Shown here: one piece after another, positions 17,601-25,402 of the stretch
Layout of the letters: each line of letters opens with the position of its first letter
Numbering within the stretch: the stretch's first letter is position 1
Program-made: the position numbers and the translations under genes
Notes under the pieces: generated by a model
What the model was told of the DNA's origin: nothing
What the model saw: only the letters and a program-made list of their open reading frames with translations
Databases searched by the model: none
Assembly: GCA_018819305.1 (NCBI GenBank)
Contig: JAHJQO010000043.1
Span: 1 to 45,490, forward strand
Source of the DNA: Nanobdellota archaeon
GTDB lineage: Archaea > Nanobdellota > Nanobdellia > Woesearchaeales > SM23-78
DNA length: 45,490 bases
Direction: 5' to 3'

Positions 17601-18413
17601 GCTTGGAGCAATTGCATCATCTTCAACTTCAACAATAACATCTGCTTTTATTTCCCTTGTACTCTGAGTTGAAACTTTTTCTATCTCTGATTCAGTTCCT
17701 ATTTTATATACAGTAGCAGTTGTCATGATTGTCGGAGCAACATTATCAATAAACACTTGTGTTCCTGTTTTGTTTGCACTTAAATCCAAGTAATCATAAA
17801 CCACTATGCTTATGTTGACTTTACCTACAAAATTAGGTATTGTTCCTTTCAACACCCCATTAACATTGCAATCCCCAACATCATGGCTTGTGCTATTCAC
17901 TAGCTGCTGATTAAGATAAAGCTCAACTTTTTTTACTCCAGAACAAACATTTGGAAAATATGTGCTGGCTTGATCAACAATAGTGTAAGTTGTTTGCACA
18001 TCCTTGCCAGTGCTTGATGTTGCAAATGTGCTAATAACAGGAGGCCTGTTATCAACATATGCTTCTACTGTTTTTGTATCACCTGATGTGGCCTCTTTAA
18101 CAGTTGCTGTTATTTTGCCTGTGACATTGTTAATGCTTTGTGTGTATGCACAACTAATAGGTGTGGCTATTGTGTCACAATTCATCTGAACAAATGAATT
18201 GTTTGTGAACAAAGCACTTACAGACACAGGCATAACAGACTCTGTACGTATTACTAAATTGTCTTCAGAACGAATTATTCCCGGAACCTCATCCTGACCA
18301 AAGGCTTCTGCCTTATATATAGTAGCAAACACAAATGCTGTAGCAAACATTAGAGAAATGATTAGATAAATCATAAATAATGCAATAAGCTTCTTTACCC
18401 TCACCTTAATCAT
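14640..18413 (-). CDS. Giant secreted surface protein with Ig-like repeats
   Basis: A 1257-aa protein with an N-terminal signal (about residues 7-37). Residues 45-560 hold several beta-sandwich repeats of Ig/cadherin-like type, each with a 'DNRPPVI', 'DNVAPTI' or 'DGAPPQL' linker that marks a domain boundary. A helical, coiled-coil-like segment follows (about 690-740), then a hydrophobic helix, a Pro/Cys-rich region (PPFAPCVVGPPPACGVP) and an Ala-rich helix. A GNVVASNSITGEAI element lies near 1025, and the C-terminal part is cysteine-rich with another hydrophobic stretch. It is the first gene of the cluster, preceded by a TTTATATATT box about 25 nt upstream. It is a likely S-layer-associated or adhesin-like protein; the function is not known. 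Confidence 0.65.
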   Translation of the reverse strand: MIKVRVKKLIALFMIYLIISLMFATAFVFATIYKAEAFGQDEVPGIIRSEDNLVIRTESVMPVSVSALFTNNSFVQMNCDTIATPISCAYTQSINNVTGKITATVKEATSGDTKTVEAYVDNRPPVISTFATSSTGKDVQTTYTIVDQASTYFPNVCSGVKKVELYLNQQLVNSTSHDVGDCNVNGVLKGTIPNFVGKVNISIVVYDYLDLSANKTGTQVFIDNVAPTIMTTATVYKIGTESEIEKVSTQSTREIKADVIVEVEDDAIAPSNSVFGDFSSFDRTSPTSQKNIAASCQRQGWNKTYTCKFSNIKLMPADASLNFVVTATDQVGNTANQSLSARFTVVNDAGEVIKIEPKGTKCSGSTCYMKGGLAEVTADISTQSTYNNSEVKINGAQTKCTPSSGKWLCAVNMSVSSATFTLSGFDDLGNSISGQSTGTYIVDGAPPQLIGEINTTPVCPTASESLVIEFNVTDAQSPEVTAWANTLSISDDNETRATCTQIEGYWNCVLTVGALKSRGISTNIQVGAEDYVGNKMSASVPVKICVNVDEVPDLIEKIKTRGTLPKIDRKTASKITLEVPIGLEIVKKSNDVEILERSIVDCSATACINGQAYLVNELTLKPMMILPLKYYASCGEDWDEEDKVEVNCTQEFKIKHGLKIYTQREIETISAKLDVYNQPLGGIDKNFKKKTTEIKKQIISLDKQIAKREKVYKVLGAICSLAESLGKVNSLLQAVKTVLYGISLAIPIVGEAIWASGQGVIGTFQSFVDSTIWPQGWVPIPPFAPCVVGPPPACGVPFPGNLPGLVIKLTCSVYTCKLYDFNTYVDIGMSYTTYFVQQHDIKQIIKAQVATAAAKEAAELVAALGRDPANIIATIEEETLTETKITEPKGEYNDLLVATKNDPVLPPPLDVGIDKNKLTNIQASIPNELVSCHDSAVAANPLISDAFKDPAISKIRPIPAITASIGPASPKTAQLENNIRNILGNGKIITNFRDYTDIMYKGILYRYNKNSLTMLKSNGLYFAPLTGNVVASNSITGEAIISPGTADKLFKPFSPVSYQMFDTEVRMQNAVDAFLGDDGSWIYNPYKSKHYDGMCAPAIMFNDRKERQLLCKRLGCLEEMAKIGGPLEACEFEYNLDMCVYVESARYKIDGAATFGKVMESVGKVFLSNLLGTGLIIGYLYFWPGCAHYHGEGGQLFDSEVYTTGWRGTACGTIGALFSLRELISFMKNPYNALKSDVPVDIPAGSPDFCVGVDYSV

Positions 18414-18506
18414 TAGTTTTGAGAATTATAATATATAAATGTTACGCTTAATAATATGTTCATATTAAATATATTGAAAATAAACAACATCTAAGAATAA
18501 AACTAT

Positions 18507-18548
18507 GGAGTAAACGCCTAAGCTGGTTGTCCCAGGAGCATTTACTCC
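18507..18548. repeat. Strong 42-nt stem-loop between two genes
   Basis: GGAGTAAACGC (18507-18517) pairs with GCATTTACTCC (18538-18548) with one C-A mismatch. A second stem, CTGG with CCAG, lies inside. It follows the stop of the NYN gene on the minus strand and precedes the promoter of the 1257-aa gene, so it may terminate the NYN transcript. It could also be a small structured RNA. The rest of 18414-18577 holds only AT-rich promoter sequence. Confidence 0.55.
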
Positions 18549-18577
18549 GTTATAAACATTAAATAAACAGAGTATTT

Positions 18578-19132
18578 TTATTTATTTAAATCTTTCGAAT
18601 TCTTGGCCTTATATCTGTGTAAAGAATCTATTTTTCCTACAAAAAGAACATTATCTGCACATTCTCTTAATTTTTGCGATGTACAACATTCGTAAGATAA
18701 AACCCAAACCTTTTTTCCTTTTGATTTTACTAATTCAATAAGAGCCTCATAATCTCCATCACCACTACAAATAATTGCTATATCATAAGCATTTTCATAT
18801 GCCAAACTTATCATATCAGATGTAAGATATATATCAACTCCTTTTTGAGAATGATTGTGTTTATTAAAATCTATTTCTTTAAGTCTAAGAGTTATTCCCC
18901 ATTGTCTTAATAATCTAAAAAACTTTTTTCTATCTTCAGAAAGTTGACTGCTATGAGGTGCACCATCATAATAATACCCTCTTATAATATGAAATTGTCT
19001 GCTAAAGTAATCCATTATTTCTCGATACCCAAAATTAGAAAAATAACCTTTTTCTCTAAATGTTTCTTGTCCTTTTATTAAATTCCTAGCATCAAAAAAT
19101 ATGACTGCTCTCTCTTGATTAATCATAGCCAT
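18578..19132 (-). CDS. NYN (PIN-like) domain protein
   Basis: A PIN-fold protein of the NYN/LabA group (DUF88), probable metal-dependent ribonucleases. The first acidic motif is IFFDARNLI near the N-terminus. The second, KGVDIYLTSDMI, and third, IAIICSGDGDYEALIELVKSKGKKVWVLS, carry the clustered aspartates of the active site. About 184 aa, single domain. The chosen start (ATG at 19132) has a GGAG site 9 nt upstream; a TTG five codons earlier lies before that site. No partner gene points to its target RNA. Confidence 0.85.
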   Translation of the reverse strand: MAMINQERAVIFFDARNLIKGQETFREKGYFSNFGYREIMDYFSRQFHIIRGYYYDGAPHSSQLSEDRKKFFRLLRQWGITLRLKEIDFNKHNHSQKGVDIYLTSDMISLAYENAYDIAIICSGDGDYEALIELVKSKGKKVWVLSYECCTSQKLRECADNVLFVGKIDSLHRYKAKNSKDLNK

Positions 19133-19265
19133 GAACGTGTTCTCCAAATATTATCTTCATTTAACTTTTTGAATTAATTCTATTTTTTTAAAGAAATAAT
19201 ATTTAAATACCTTACGTCAAGATGTCCAGTGCAGCACGCAAGTTTTCCGAAAAACAAAAAAAATA

Positions 19266-19808
19266 TTACTTTTTAACATTTATACTTCCATTAAGGACAT
19301 AACCATTCAATATGTTATTCATCAATTCATTTGAAAGAGAACGGATTTTAGGTTCAAACAAAAGATTAATTTTTCTGCTTAAAATCTTTTCATATTTGGC
19401 AATGCTTAAGTTAGTTTTTTTTGCCTCAACAAATATATCTATATCGCTGCGTTCTGTAAAAGTTCCTTTTGCACAGCTTCCAAACAACACAATACTTGAA
19501 GCCAGACATTTATTCTGCAAAAACTCTATGAATCCAGAAGCATTAATCTGAAAAATAATATAATTTCTTTTATAGAATTTATATTTATCATTCTCAACAT
19601 TTGCATAATAAGTCGGGTACAATCCTTTATTGTTTTTTCTAATGAGGGCCAAGCCCAATAAATCATCTATGTACTCAATTACAGTAGCATGGCTAAAGCC
19701 CAAATCTCTGGCAATGCCTCGAATGGAAAAGTCTTTGTTTGGATGTGCAATAAATAATTCCAAAATCAAATATGCCTTGTTCTTAAAAATATTATCCACA
19801 TCAATCAC
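19266..19808 (-). CDS. HTH-nucleotidyltransferase fusion (antitoxin-like)
   Basis: A 180-aa protein. Residues 10-65 form a winged helix-turn-helix (SIRGIARDLGFSHATVIEYIDDLLGLALI). Residues 95-180 form a minimal nucleotidyltransferase with IVLFGSCAKGTFTERSDIDIFVE, which includes the Gly-Ser pair and two metal-binding aspartates. Minimal nucleotidyltransferases of this kind often neutralise a HEPN toxin by adding AMP, but no HEPN gene lies beside it. The likely start is a GTG inside an AGGTGAT sequence, so the exact N-terminus is uncertain. A palindromic operator overlaps its promoter, which suggests self-repression. Confidence 0.8.
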   Translation of the reverse strand: MIDVDNIFKNKAYLILELFIAHPNKDFSIRGIARDLGFSHATVIEYIDDLLGLALIRKNNKGLYPTYYANVENDKYKFYKRNYIIFQINASGFIEFLQNKCLASSIVLFGSCAKGTFTERSDIDIFVEAKKTNLSIAKYEKILSRKINLLFEPKIRSLSNELMNNILNGYVLNGSINVKK

Positions 19809-19813
19809 CTGTT

Positions 19814-19866
19814 AAGTGGTTAAAAAAACAACCACTTGGTTAAAATAATGACCACAAGTTTATAAA
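19814..19866 (-). promoter_or_regulatory. Promoter with palindromic operator of the HTH-nucleotidyltransferase gene
   Basis: AAGTGGTT (19814-19821) and AACCACTT (19830-19837) form a perfect 8-bp inverted repeat with an 8-nt spacer. A weaker third half site, ACCACAAG, follows at about 19850. A TATA-like TTTATAAA lies next to it, so the palindrome covers the expected transcription start. Confidence 0.65.
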
Positions 19867-19906
19867 TCTTACGAATTTTTGCAAAAGAAAAGAAATGTAA
19901 AAAAAC

Positions 19907-20131
19907 TTATTTTTCAAAACGACTATCAATTGTAGGATAGGCCGGAGTCAAATCTTGGTGAGTTTCTTGCAGGATTGCTTTTTCTTGTTGCTTTCTCAGA
20001 TAATCTTCTCGAATTTCTTCTTTAAGATTCTTTCTAAGAAATTTAGGATTCTTATAAAATCCATAATAAACCATGCCAGCTCCACCACCGACAATTGCCG
20101 TATATGCCATTGCTAAAATAACACCCACCAT
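19907..20131 (-). CDS. Small membrane protein downstream of metG
   Basis: A 74-aa protein with one N-terminal membrane helix (residues 2-25, including GGGAGMVYYGF), then a charged amphipathic helix (LRKNLKEEIREDYLRKQQEKA). GAGGTGAAAG precedes its ATG and overlaps the end of the methionyl-tRNA synthetase gene, 9 bp away, so the two are likely co-transcribed. I do not recognise the family. Confidence 0.55.
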   Translation of the reverse strand: MVGVILAMAYTAIVGGGAGMVYYGFYKNPKFLRKNLKEEIREDYLRKQQEKAILQETHQDLTPAYPTIDSRFEK

Positions 20132-20140
20132 TCTTTCACC

Positions 20141-22324
20141 TCACTTAATCTTGCCACTAACATCTTTTTCAACAAATAATTCTTCTTCACCTGCTTTCAT
20201 AACCTTGTCATCGCCAAAAGCTTTGCCGTCTTTGGCTCTGAGCTTTATTGTCTTGAAATCATCAATAGAAATAATGTCATCATTTGGTTTTGAGCCATCA
20301 ACCAGTACTTGCGTGCCTGGCTCTGCTTTTTTTGCAGTGACCAATCCAAGCTTGTCTCCCTGCATGCATGCCAAAAGCATTCCATTAGACTTAACACCTC
20401 GCAGTTCTGCAGGCTGAAGATTTGTCACAACAATTATTTTTTTTCCTTTGAGCACTTCTTTTGAATAAAATTCCTTAATGCCAGCAACAATTTGTCTTTG
20501 TTCTTTGCCAAGGTCAAGCTTGATAATAACAAGCTTGTCTGCTTTTGGATGGTCTTCAACTTCCTTTACAAGCGCAACTTTGAGATTCAATAAGTCAAAA
20601 CCTTTTTTCTCATCAGCCTTAGTATTTTCATCAGTACACTCATCAGATTCTGCTTGTTTTTTCTTTCCAGCACCGCTGAACTTTTCTTTAAGTTTTTTCT
20701 TATCTTCCTCAACAAGCTTTGAAAACAAAACCTCTGCACTTCCAATCTTATGACCGTTTTCAACACTCAAAACACCAACATCATCCCACTGCTTTGCATC
20801 AATGTTCAGCTGATTAAAGATTTTCTCAGATGAAAATGGGAGGTACGGCTCGCAAAGAATTGCAATATCTTTTACCAAATTAGCAAGCACATACATTGCA
20901 TTGTCTGCTTTTTTCTTGTTCTCTTTAATATTTTTCCATGGCTGAGCATCCTGAAAAAACTTGTTGCCATGAGAGCAAAGAGCCATTAATTCTTTAATTG
21001 ATTCTTTTAGTTTGACTTTGTCAAGCAAAGCAGTTATTTTATCCTTGCTCTCTCTAATCAAATTAACAAAATCTTTTTCTTCTTTGCCAAGGTCTGGCTC
21101 CGGAATTATTGAATCATAATATTTATTCAGGAAAACAACTGTCCTGTTCACCAGATTTCCAAGATTGCCAATTAATTCATGATTTTGCTTGTCCTGAAAA
21201 TCATCCCAGCTAAAAACAGTATCTGCTCTTTCAGGCCTGTTAACTAGCAAATAATACCTGAATGCATCAGCAGGAATTCCTAGCTGCATAGCATCATCGC
21301 CAAAAACACCAACATTCCTGCTCTTGCTGAATTTGCCGTCTTCATAATTAAGATACTCAGTTGTATTGATATGATAGAGCATTGTATATTTTTCTTTTGT
21401 GCCCATTAGAGAACCTGGAAAAATAATTGTGTGAAAAGGCACATTGTCTTTGCCCATGAACTGGTAAAGATTAACATGCTCTGGATTTTTCCACCAGTCT
21501 TTCCAGTCATTGAACTTGTGAGCAGTAATTGATATATATCCTATTGGCGCGTCAAACCAGACATAAAACACCATATTTTCAAAACCTTTCAGAGGAATAG
21601 GAATCCCCCATTTAAGCTGCCTTGAGATGCATCTTTTTTTCAGGCCTTCTTTAAGCCATGCATTTGTATACGTGATTGTGTTTTCTGACCAGAATCCATC
21701 TTTGCTTTGTTTTGCAATCCATTTCTCAAGCTCTGGCTGAAGCTTTACTAAATCAAGAAACAAATGTTTGGTGCTTTTTTTTGTAGGTGCTTCATTACAA
21801 ATCTTGCATTTAGGATTTTTCAATTCAATTGCATTGATAAGTTTGCCGCATTTATCGCACTGGTCGCCTCTTGCGCCTTCAAATTCGCAAAAAGGGCAGG
21901 TTCCTTCAACAAACCTGTCTGCCAAACTTTTTTTGCATTTCTCGCAATAAAGTTCTTCTAAGAAATCTTCAATAATATAATCATTTTCTTTAAGCTTAAG
22001 AAAAATTTCCTGTGTAATTTTTTTATGAGTTTCTGTGCTGGTCTTTCCAAAAGCATCAAACTTAATCCCAAACCACTCATATATATCTTTATGAATCTTA
22101 TAATATTTGTCGCAAACCTGCTGAGGAGTCAGACCTTCTTCCAAAGCTTTGGCTTCAGTAGTTGTGCCGTGCTCATCAGAACCACAAATGTATCGAGTAT
22201 TCCAGCCTCTACTCTTGCAATACCTTGCAAAAACATCCGCAGAAAGCACACAGCCAATAATATTGCCCAGGTGAGGCACATTATTTACATACGGCAGTGC
22301 ACTTGTTATTAGTATTTTCTTCAT
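20141..22324 (-). CDS. metG: Methionyl-tRNA synthetase with C-terminal tRNA-binding domain
   Basis: Class I synthetase that charges initiator and elongator tRNA-Met. The chosen start gives MKKILITSALPYVNNVPHLGN, with the HIGH-type motif HLGN. A zinc-binding insert with four CxxC pairs follows (CEKCKKS, CPFC, CDKCGK, CKIC), typical of the archaeal form. The KMSKS loop reads KFSKS (DGKFSKSRNVGVFGDD). The anticodon-binding helices come next, then a Lys/Glu-rich linker. The last 110 residues are an EMAP-II/Arc1p-like tRNA-binding OB fold (VEDHPKADKLVIIKLDLG). The length of 727 aa fits. A TATTTAAATG box about 28 nt upstream predicts a leaderless transcript. Confidence 0.96.
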   Translation of the reverse strand: MKKILITSALPYVNNVPHLGNIIGCVLSADVFARYCKSRGWNTRYICGSDEHGTTTEAKALEEGLTPQQVCDKYYKIHKDIYEWFGIKFDAFGKTSTETHKKITQEIFLKLKENDYIIEDFLEELYCEKCKKSLADRFVEGTCPFCEFEGARGDQCDKCGKLINAIELKNPKCKICNEAPTKKSTKHLFLDLVKLQPELEKWIAKQSKDGFWSENTITYTNAWLKEGLKKRCISRQLKWGIPIPLKGFENMVFYVWFDAPIGYISITAHKFNDWKDWWKNPEHVNLYQFMGKDNVPFHTIIFPGSLMGTKEKYTMLYHINTTEYLNYEDGKFSKSRNVGVFGDDAMQLGIPADAFRYYLLVNRPERADTVFSWDDFQDKQNHELIGNLGNLVNRTVVFLNKYYDSIIPEPDLGKEEKDFVNLIRESKDKITALLDKVKLKESIKELMALCSHGNKFFQDAQPWKNIKENKKKADNAMYVLANLVKDIAILCEPYLPFSSEKIFNQLNIDAKQWDDVGVLSVENGHKIGSAEVLFSKLVEEDKKKLKEKFSGAGKKKQAESDECTDENTKADEKKGFDLLNLKVALVKEVEDHPKADKLVIIKLDLGKEQRQIVAGIKEFYSKEVLKGKKIIVVTNLQPAELRGVKSNGMLLACMQGDKLGLVTAKKAEPGTQVLVDGSKPNDDIISIDDFKTIKLRAKDGKAFGDDKVMKAGEEELFVEKDVSGKIK

Positions 22325-22450
22325 AGTGAAAAAGCTAATCAGACGAGTATTTAAATGTTTTTTGGAGAAAAGAAACATGCACCGAAAGTTTTTCAGATTT
22401 AAAGATAACTTAAAGATAAGTTTATATATCTAATTTTATTCCTATTTCTT

Positions 22451-23113
22451 ATGAAGAAATGTAATATTCAAAAAATATATGCCACGCCTGAACAGATAAT
22501 CCAATATAATGTTAGCAGACAAATTATTCTCGGAGTTAATTATGAAGAAAAAAATGACACTGTTTATGCTCCAAGAGCAGTAAGTTCAATACCTTTAGAG
22601 TTAAGAAAAAAATTTTTAGATGAAGAATACAATAAATTCATAAAAGTTTTGGAAAGAGTTCCTTTAAACGTAAGGCTTCCTGTTGAATTAAAAGGAACAA
22701 ATCCAAATGAAGTTAACCGACTTAATCACAAAAATTTATATGAATCTAAACTAATTATTCCTTTTAACTATCTCACACCTGAAAGAGAAGGAGCTTCTGA
22801 TGGAAAAGGATGGGAAATGGGATTTTCATATGGAACCAAACTTCTGATTCTTGTTTGTTACCGTGGCGGAAAAATTAATCCACCTACACAGCGTCTCGAT
22901 TTTCAGCTTCCCATAATAATAGACAATATTGAAAAAGACGGAAAAACTCTTGAAGAATTTCTTAGAAATATAAAAGACTTTGAAATAGGCACAGGAGTTT
23001 GCTCTGAACATGGCGACACGCTTATTGGCACACATGATTTACAAGAATATACCTGTCTCAAAGGTTTTGCAGAAAAATATTTTGAATTGGTAAAAACAAA
23101 AGATTTCTCATGA
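22451..23113 (+). CDS. Nucleoside 2-deoxyribosyltransferase-like protein
   Basis: A 220-aa soluble protein. The only clue is the segment SKLIIPFNYLTPEREGASDGKGWEMGFSYGTKLLILVCYRG, which resembles the nucleoside 2-deoxyribosyltransferase/LOG-like pattern of a strand, a D-G-x-G-W-E-x-G motif with the possible catalytic Glu, and a final strand. The first hundred residues do not match anything I know. Activity on nucleosides is therefore only suggested. It is a lone plus-strand gene between two minus-strand operons, with an AT-rich promoter in front. Confidence 0.45.
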   Translation: MKKCNIQKIYATPEQIIQYNVSRQIILGVNYEEKNDTVYAPRAVSSIPLELRKKFLDEEYNKFIKVLERVPLNVRLPVELKGTNPNEVNRLNHKNLYESKLIIPFNYLTPEREGASDGKGWEMGFSYGTKLLILVCYRGGKINPPTQRLDFQLPIIIDNIEKDGKTLEEFLRNIKDFEIGTGVCSEHGDTLIGTHDLQEYTCLKGFAEKYFELVKTKDFS

Positions 23114-23128
23114 TTTATTTGTTTACTT

Positions 23129-23536
23129 TTATTTCTTCTTTTTTGCTTCCTTCATCTTCTTGGTAATGCCTATCTTTTTGCCGCAGCCTCCGCACTCAAA
23201 AACATAAGCTTTTACTCCTTCCCAAGACACTCTCTTGTACTGCGTGGTTGCTTCACCGCTGTGGCCGCAGAACTGGCAGGTATATAGTATCTCAACATTA
23301 AGGCTTTCTTCGTGCTCTTTTTGAGACTCAGAATATTTGCAGGCAGGGCATTCATAAAAATCTGCTCTGATTTTTGGCCTGCCTGTTTTCTCATCAAGAG
23401 GCTTGCCCATTTTCTCACCGCATTGAGGGCAGGTCTTTTTGCAAACCCATGCAATAATCTTTCCATTGTTAGTGTCAAACTTTCTTCGTGTAAAATAAAT
23501 ACATTCATCCATTGATTCTGGCATTTTAATTGTCAT
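23129..23536 (-). CDS. Multi-zinc-ribbon protein
   Basis: A 135-aa protein with four CxxC pairs: CPQC (about residue 36), CPAC (about 64), CQFC (about 87) and CGGC (about 113). These should form two zinc ribbons. The first half resembles a topoisomerase-type ribbon (KKTCPQCGEKMG...GRP), the second a transcription-factor S-like ribbon. The C-terminus is a lysine-rich helix. It probably binds nucleic acid or a protein of the information machinery. AGGTGA precedes the start. Confidence 0.65.
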   Translation of the reverse strand: MTIKMPESMDECIYFTRRKFDTNNGKIIAWVCKKTCPQCGEKMGKPLDEKTGRPKIRADFYECPACKYSESQKEHEESLNVEILYTCQFCGHSGEATTQYKRVSWEGVKAYVFECGGCGKKIGITKKMKEAKKKK

Positions 23537-23595
23537 TTTTTATTCACCTTTTATTTTTCTTCAATTAGTTACCTTATTTATATTTTTTCATTCGT

Positions 23596-24060
23596 TTAAT
23601 CAGTAATGCAAAGGAAAAACATTGTAATTGTCAGTATCGGTATAAAAACAATAATTGTTTTCACCAGTTCAGGCAAAGGAAGAAAAGGAACCAGCAGGAT
23701 GAACTTGATAAAACCTATAACTGCATAAATCCATCTCAATACGTTCTGACCGCGAGCCAGGATAAAAAACACAACTGCAGAAACAACAGCAAAGATGATT
23801 AATAAATTAGGATTGATGACAAAAAAGACAACAGCTAATAAATCAAGTACGATGCCAATAGGCATTTTCCATGAATCTTTTATGAAGTCAACAAAAAGAG
23901 CAACACAAAAGAATATTATGGCCGGCAGAATAATAAACACTATCGGCACAAGAAGCGGGTTGGACACAAAAAGTTCTGCAAAAAATGAACCTTGGCCAAA
24001 AATGCTTATAATGGTAGGAGACAATTGTTCTGCTAAAAACTCAGATACTGCTTGAATCAT
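23596..24060 (-). CDS. Small polytopic membrane protein
   Basis: A 154-aa protein with about four hydrophobic helices, at roughly residues 35-55, 65-85, 85-105 and 110-150, and a Pro-rich turn (LLVPFLPLPEL). The ATG at 24060 is preceded by GAGGAGG at proper spacing; the longer frame begins at a GTG overlapping that site and is less likely. No family is recognised. It starts 40 bp after the PLP-fold gene and may share its transcript. Confidence 0.55.
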   Translation of the reverse strand: MIQAVSEFLAEQLSPTIISIFGQGSFFAELFVSNPLLVPIVFIILPAIIFFCVALFVDFIKDSWKMPIGIVLDLLAVVFFVINPNLLIIFAVVSAVVFFILARGQNVLRWIYAVIGFIKFILLVPFLPLPELVKTIIVFIPILTITMFFLCITD

Positions 24061-24100
24061 TAAGCTCAACCTCCTCACTTAGTTTTTTCCTGTTTGTAAG

Positions 24101-24892
24101 CTAAAGTCGTTTTACTTCAATTGAAACAGCATTCTCCATTACCCTTATCTCTCTTGGGCAAAGAGTATACTCTAAGTTTTCTTTATCACAGTAGTTTATT
24201 AATTTTTCTTTTTCTTGTTCTGACCTGAATTTAACAATAACATTGATTCCATACTTGTCCTTATGAATGATGTCATAATCTTTTAAATCAGACAATACTT
24301 TTTCTCTGACCTGCTTGTAAATCTCCAAATGTTTATCTAAACCATTTAGTTTTTCCAGCAAATAATTAAAATCAATTTCATAATCCGGATTTTTCTCTTC
24401 AAAAAAAGACAAAAACTCTTTGTTGTCTGTTGCGATAAATCCTCCATTGCCCAAGTTAACTGGCTTGGCACTGCCAAAACTTCCCAACACAATATCTCCA
24501 AAAAAAGCTTGTTTTGTTCCAATGCTTCCTGTAATGTCATTAATTAACAAAATATTTTTTTCCTTGCAAATCTTTGCAACTTCTTCCATTTCCTGCAAAG
24601 CAAAATAACCCGGCAATGAGTTGATTAAAAGAACACAATCAGAATAATTATCCAGAGCTTCAGGACTAAAAATTCCATAGTCTGTCTTTAGTTCAATAAT
24701 TTCAAGTTTTTCTTTGTCACCAAACTGCTTAAAAGTAAGCCAGCCGCCCTGATCCTGAAGCAAAGCTTTGTCATGGCCAAGTTTTCTTGCAAACTTAAGA
24801 GCCATTCTAATGGCAACATTGCCTCTCTTGACAAACAAAATGTTCTGCTTTCCAGTTAAATTCTCTAATATTTCTCTGCAATCGCTCTTCAT
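24101..24892 (-). CDS. PLP-dependent aminotransferase-fold protein (DegT-like)
   Basis: A 263-aa protein with the layout of a fold-type I PLP enzyme: an N-terminal turn (LFVKRGNVAIRMALKFARKLG) that would grip the phosphate, a strand with CVLLINSLPG, NILLINDITGSIG with the Asp that contacts the pyridine ring, and GSFGSAKPVNLGNGGFIA with the likely Schiff-base Lys. It is shorter than typical DegT/DnrJ enzymes (about 370 aa). The short C-terminal domain is a ferredoxin-like remnant. Substrate unknown. The ATG at 24892 begins MKSDCREIL. Confidence 0.7.
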   Translation of the reverse strand: MKSDCREILENLTGKQNILFVKRGNVAIRMALKFARKLGHDKALLQDQGGWLTFKQFGDKEKLEIIELKTDYGIFSPEALDNYSDCVLLINSLPGYFALQEMEEVAKICKEKNILLINDITGSIGTKQAFFGDIVLGSFGSAKPVNLGNGGFIATDNKEFLSFFEEKNPDYEIDFNYLLEKLNGLDKHLEIYKQVREKVLSDLKDYDIIHKDKYGINVIVKFRSEQEKEKLINYCDKENLEYTLCPREIRVMENAVSIEVKRL

Positions 24893-24957
24893 AACACACA
24901 GTAAACAAGTTAATTTTAAAAAACTATTTAAACCACTCAGCAATCATCAAGAATCAT

Positions 24958-25029
24958 GCCTCTGTGGCTTAGTGGTATAGCACTGCCTTGGTAAGGCAGA
25001 GATCGCGAGTTCGACTCTCGCCAGAGGCT
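24958..25029 (+). tRNA. tRNA-Thr (anticodon GGT)
   Basis: Full cloverleaf: acceptor GCCTCTG pairs with CAGAGGC. The anticodon stem CTGCC/GGCAG encloses loop TTGGTAA, which gives anticodon GGT (Thr). The T-arm is GCGAG, TTCGACT, CTCGC. The discriminator is T, as expected for archaeal tRNA-Thr. No intron, and CCA is not encoded. A TATTTAAA box lies about 30 nt upstream. Confidence 0.97.
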
Positions 25030-25090
25030 TATTTTTCTATTCAAAACATTTAAAAACCATGAATACAAATAAATAATCGAGGTACAAAAA

Positions 25091-25399
25091 ATGACTATGG
25101 TTAAAATAAAAAAAGTCGGCATTCTGTCATTTGCAAAAATCAATGCGCTTGTAATGGCTGCCATGGGATTGATAGTGGCAGTAATATATCTTCTGATTTT
25201 CCTGCCTTTCCTTATGCTGGCTTCAGGAGCAGCCAAAGGTGTAATCAGTATAGGCCTCGGAGTAGCAATTCCAATTGCACTGATCGGCATACCTGTATTC
25301 TATGGAATAATTGGATTTATCTTCGGTGCACTTGGCGCCTGGCTTTACAACATAATTGCAGGCTGGATTGGCGGATTAGAAATGAACTTGGAAAAATAA
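25091..25399 (+). CDS. DUF3566-like small membrane protein
   Basis: A 102-aa protein with two or three hydrophobic helices (residues about 18-45, 52-70 and 72-92). The N-terminal KIKKVGILSFAKINALVMA and the C-terminal GIIGFIFGALGAWLYNIIAGWIGGLEMNLE fit the DUF3566 pattern, common in DPANN archaea. Function is unknown; such proteins are thought to sit in the cytoplasmic membrane. It follows tRNA-Thr by 61 bp. Confidence 0.65.
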   Translation: MTMVKIKKVGILSFAKINALVMAAMGLIVAVIYLLIFLPFLMLASGAAKGVISIGLGVAIPIALIGIPVFYGIIGFIFGALGAWLYNIIAGWIGGLEMNLEK

Positions 25400-25402
25400 T
25401 TT

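Noticed and set aside
19222-19302. A 26-codon plus-strand frame (MSSAARKFSEKQKKYY...)
   Set aside because: The TATA-like tract is too close to its ATG, it overlaps the end of the HTH-nucleotidyltransferase gene, and nothing supports its expression.
20073-20753. Plus-strand frames opposite metG
   Set aside because: They are shadows of a well-supported synthetase gene.
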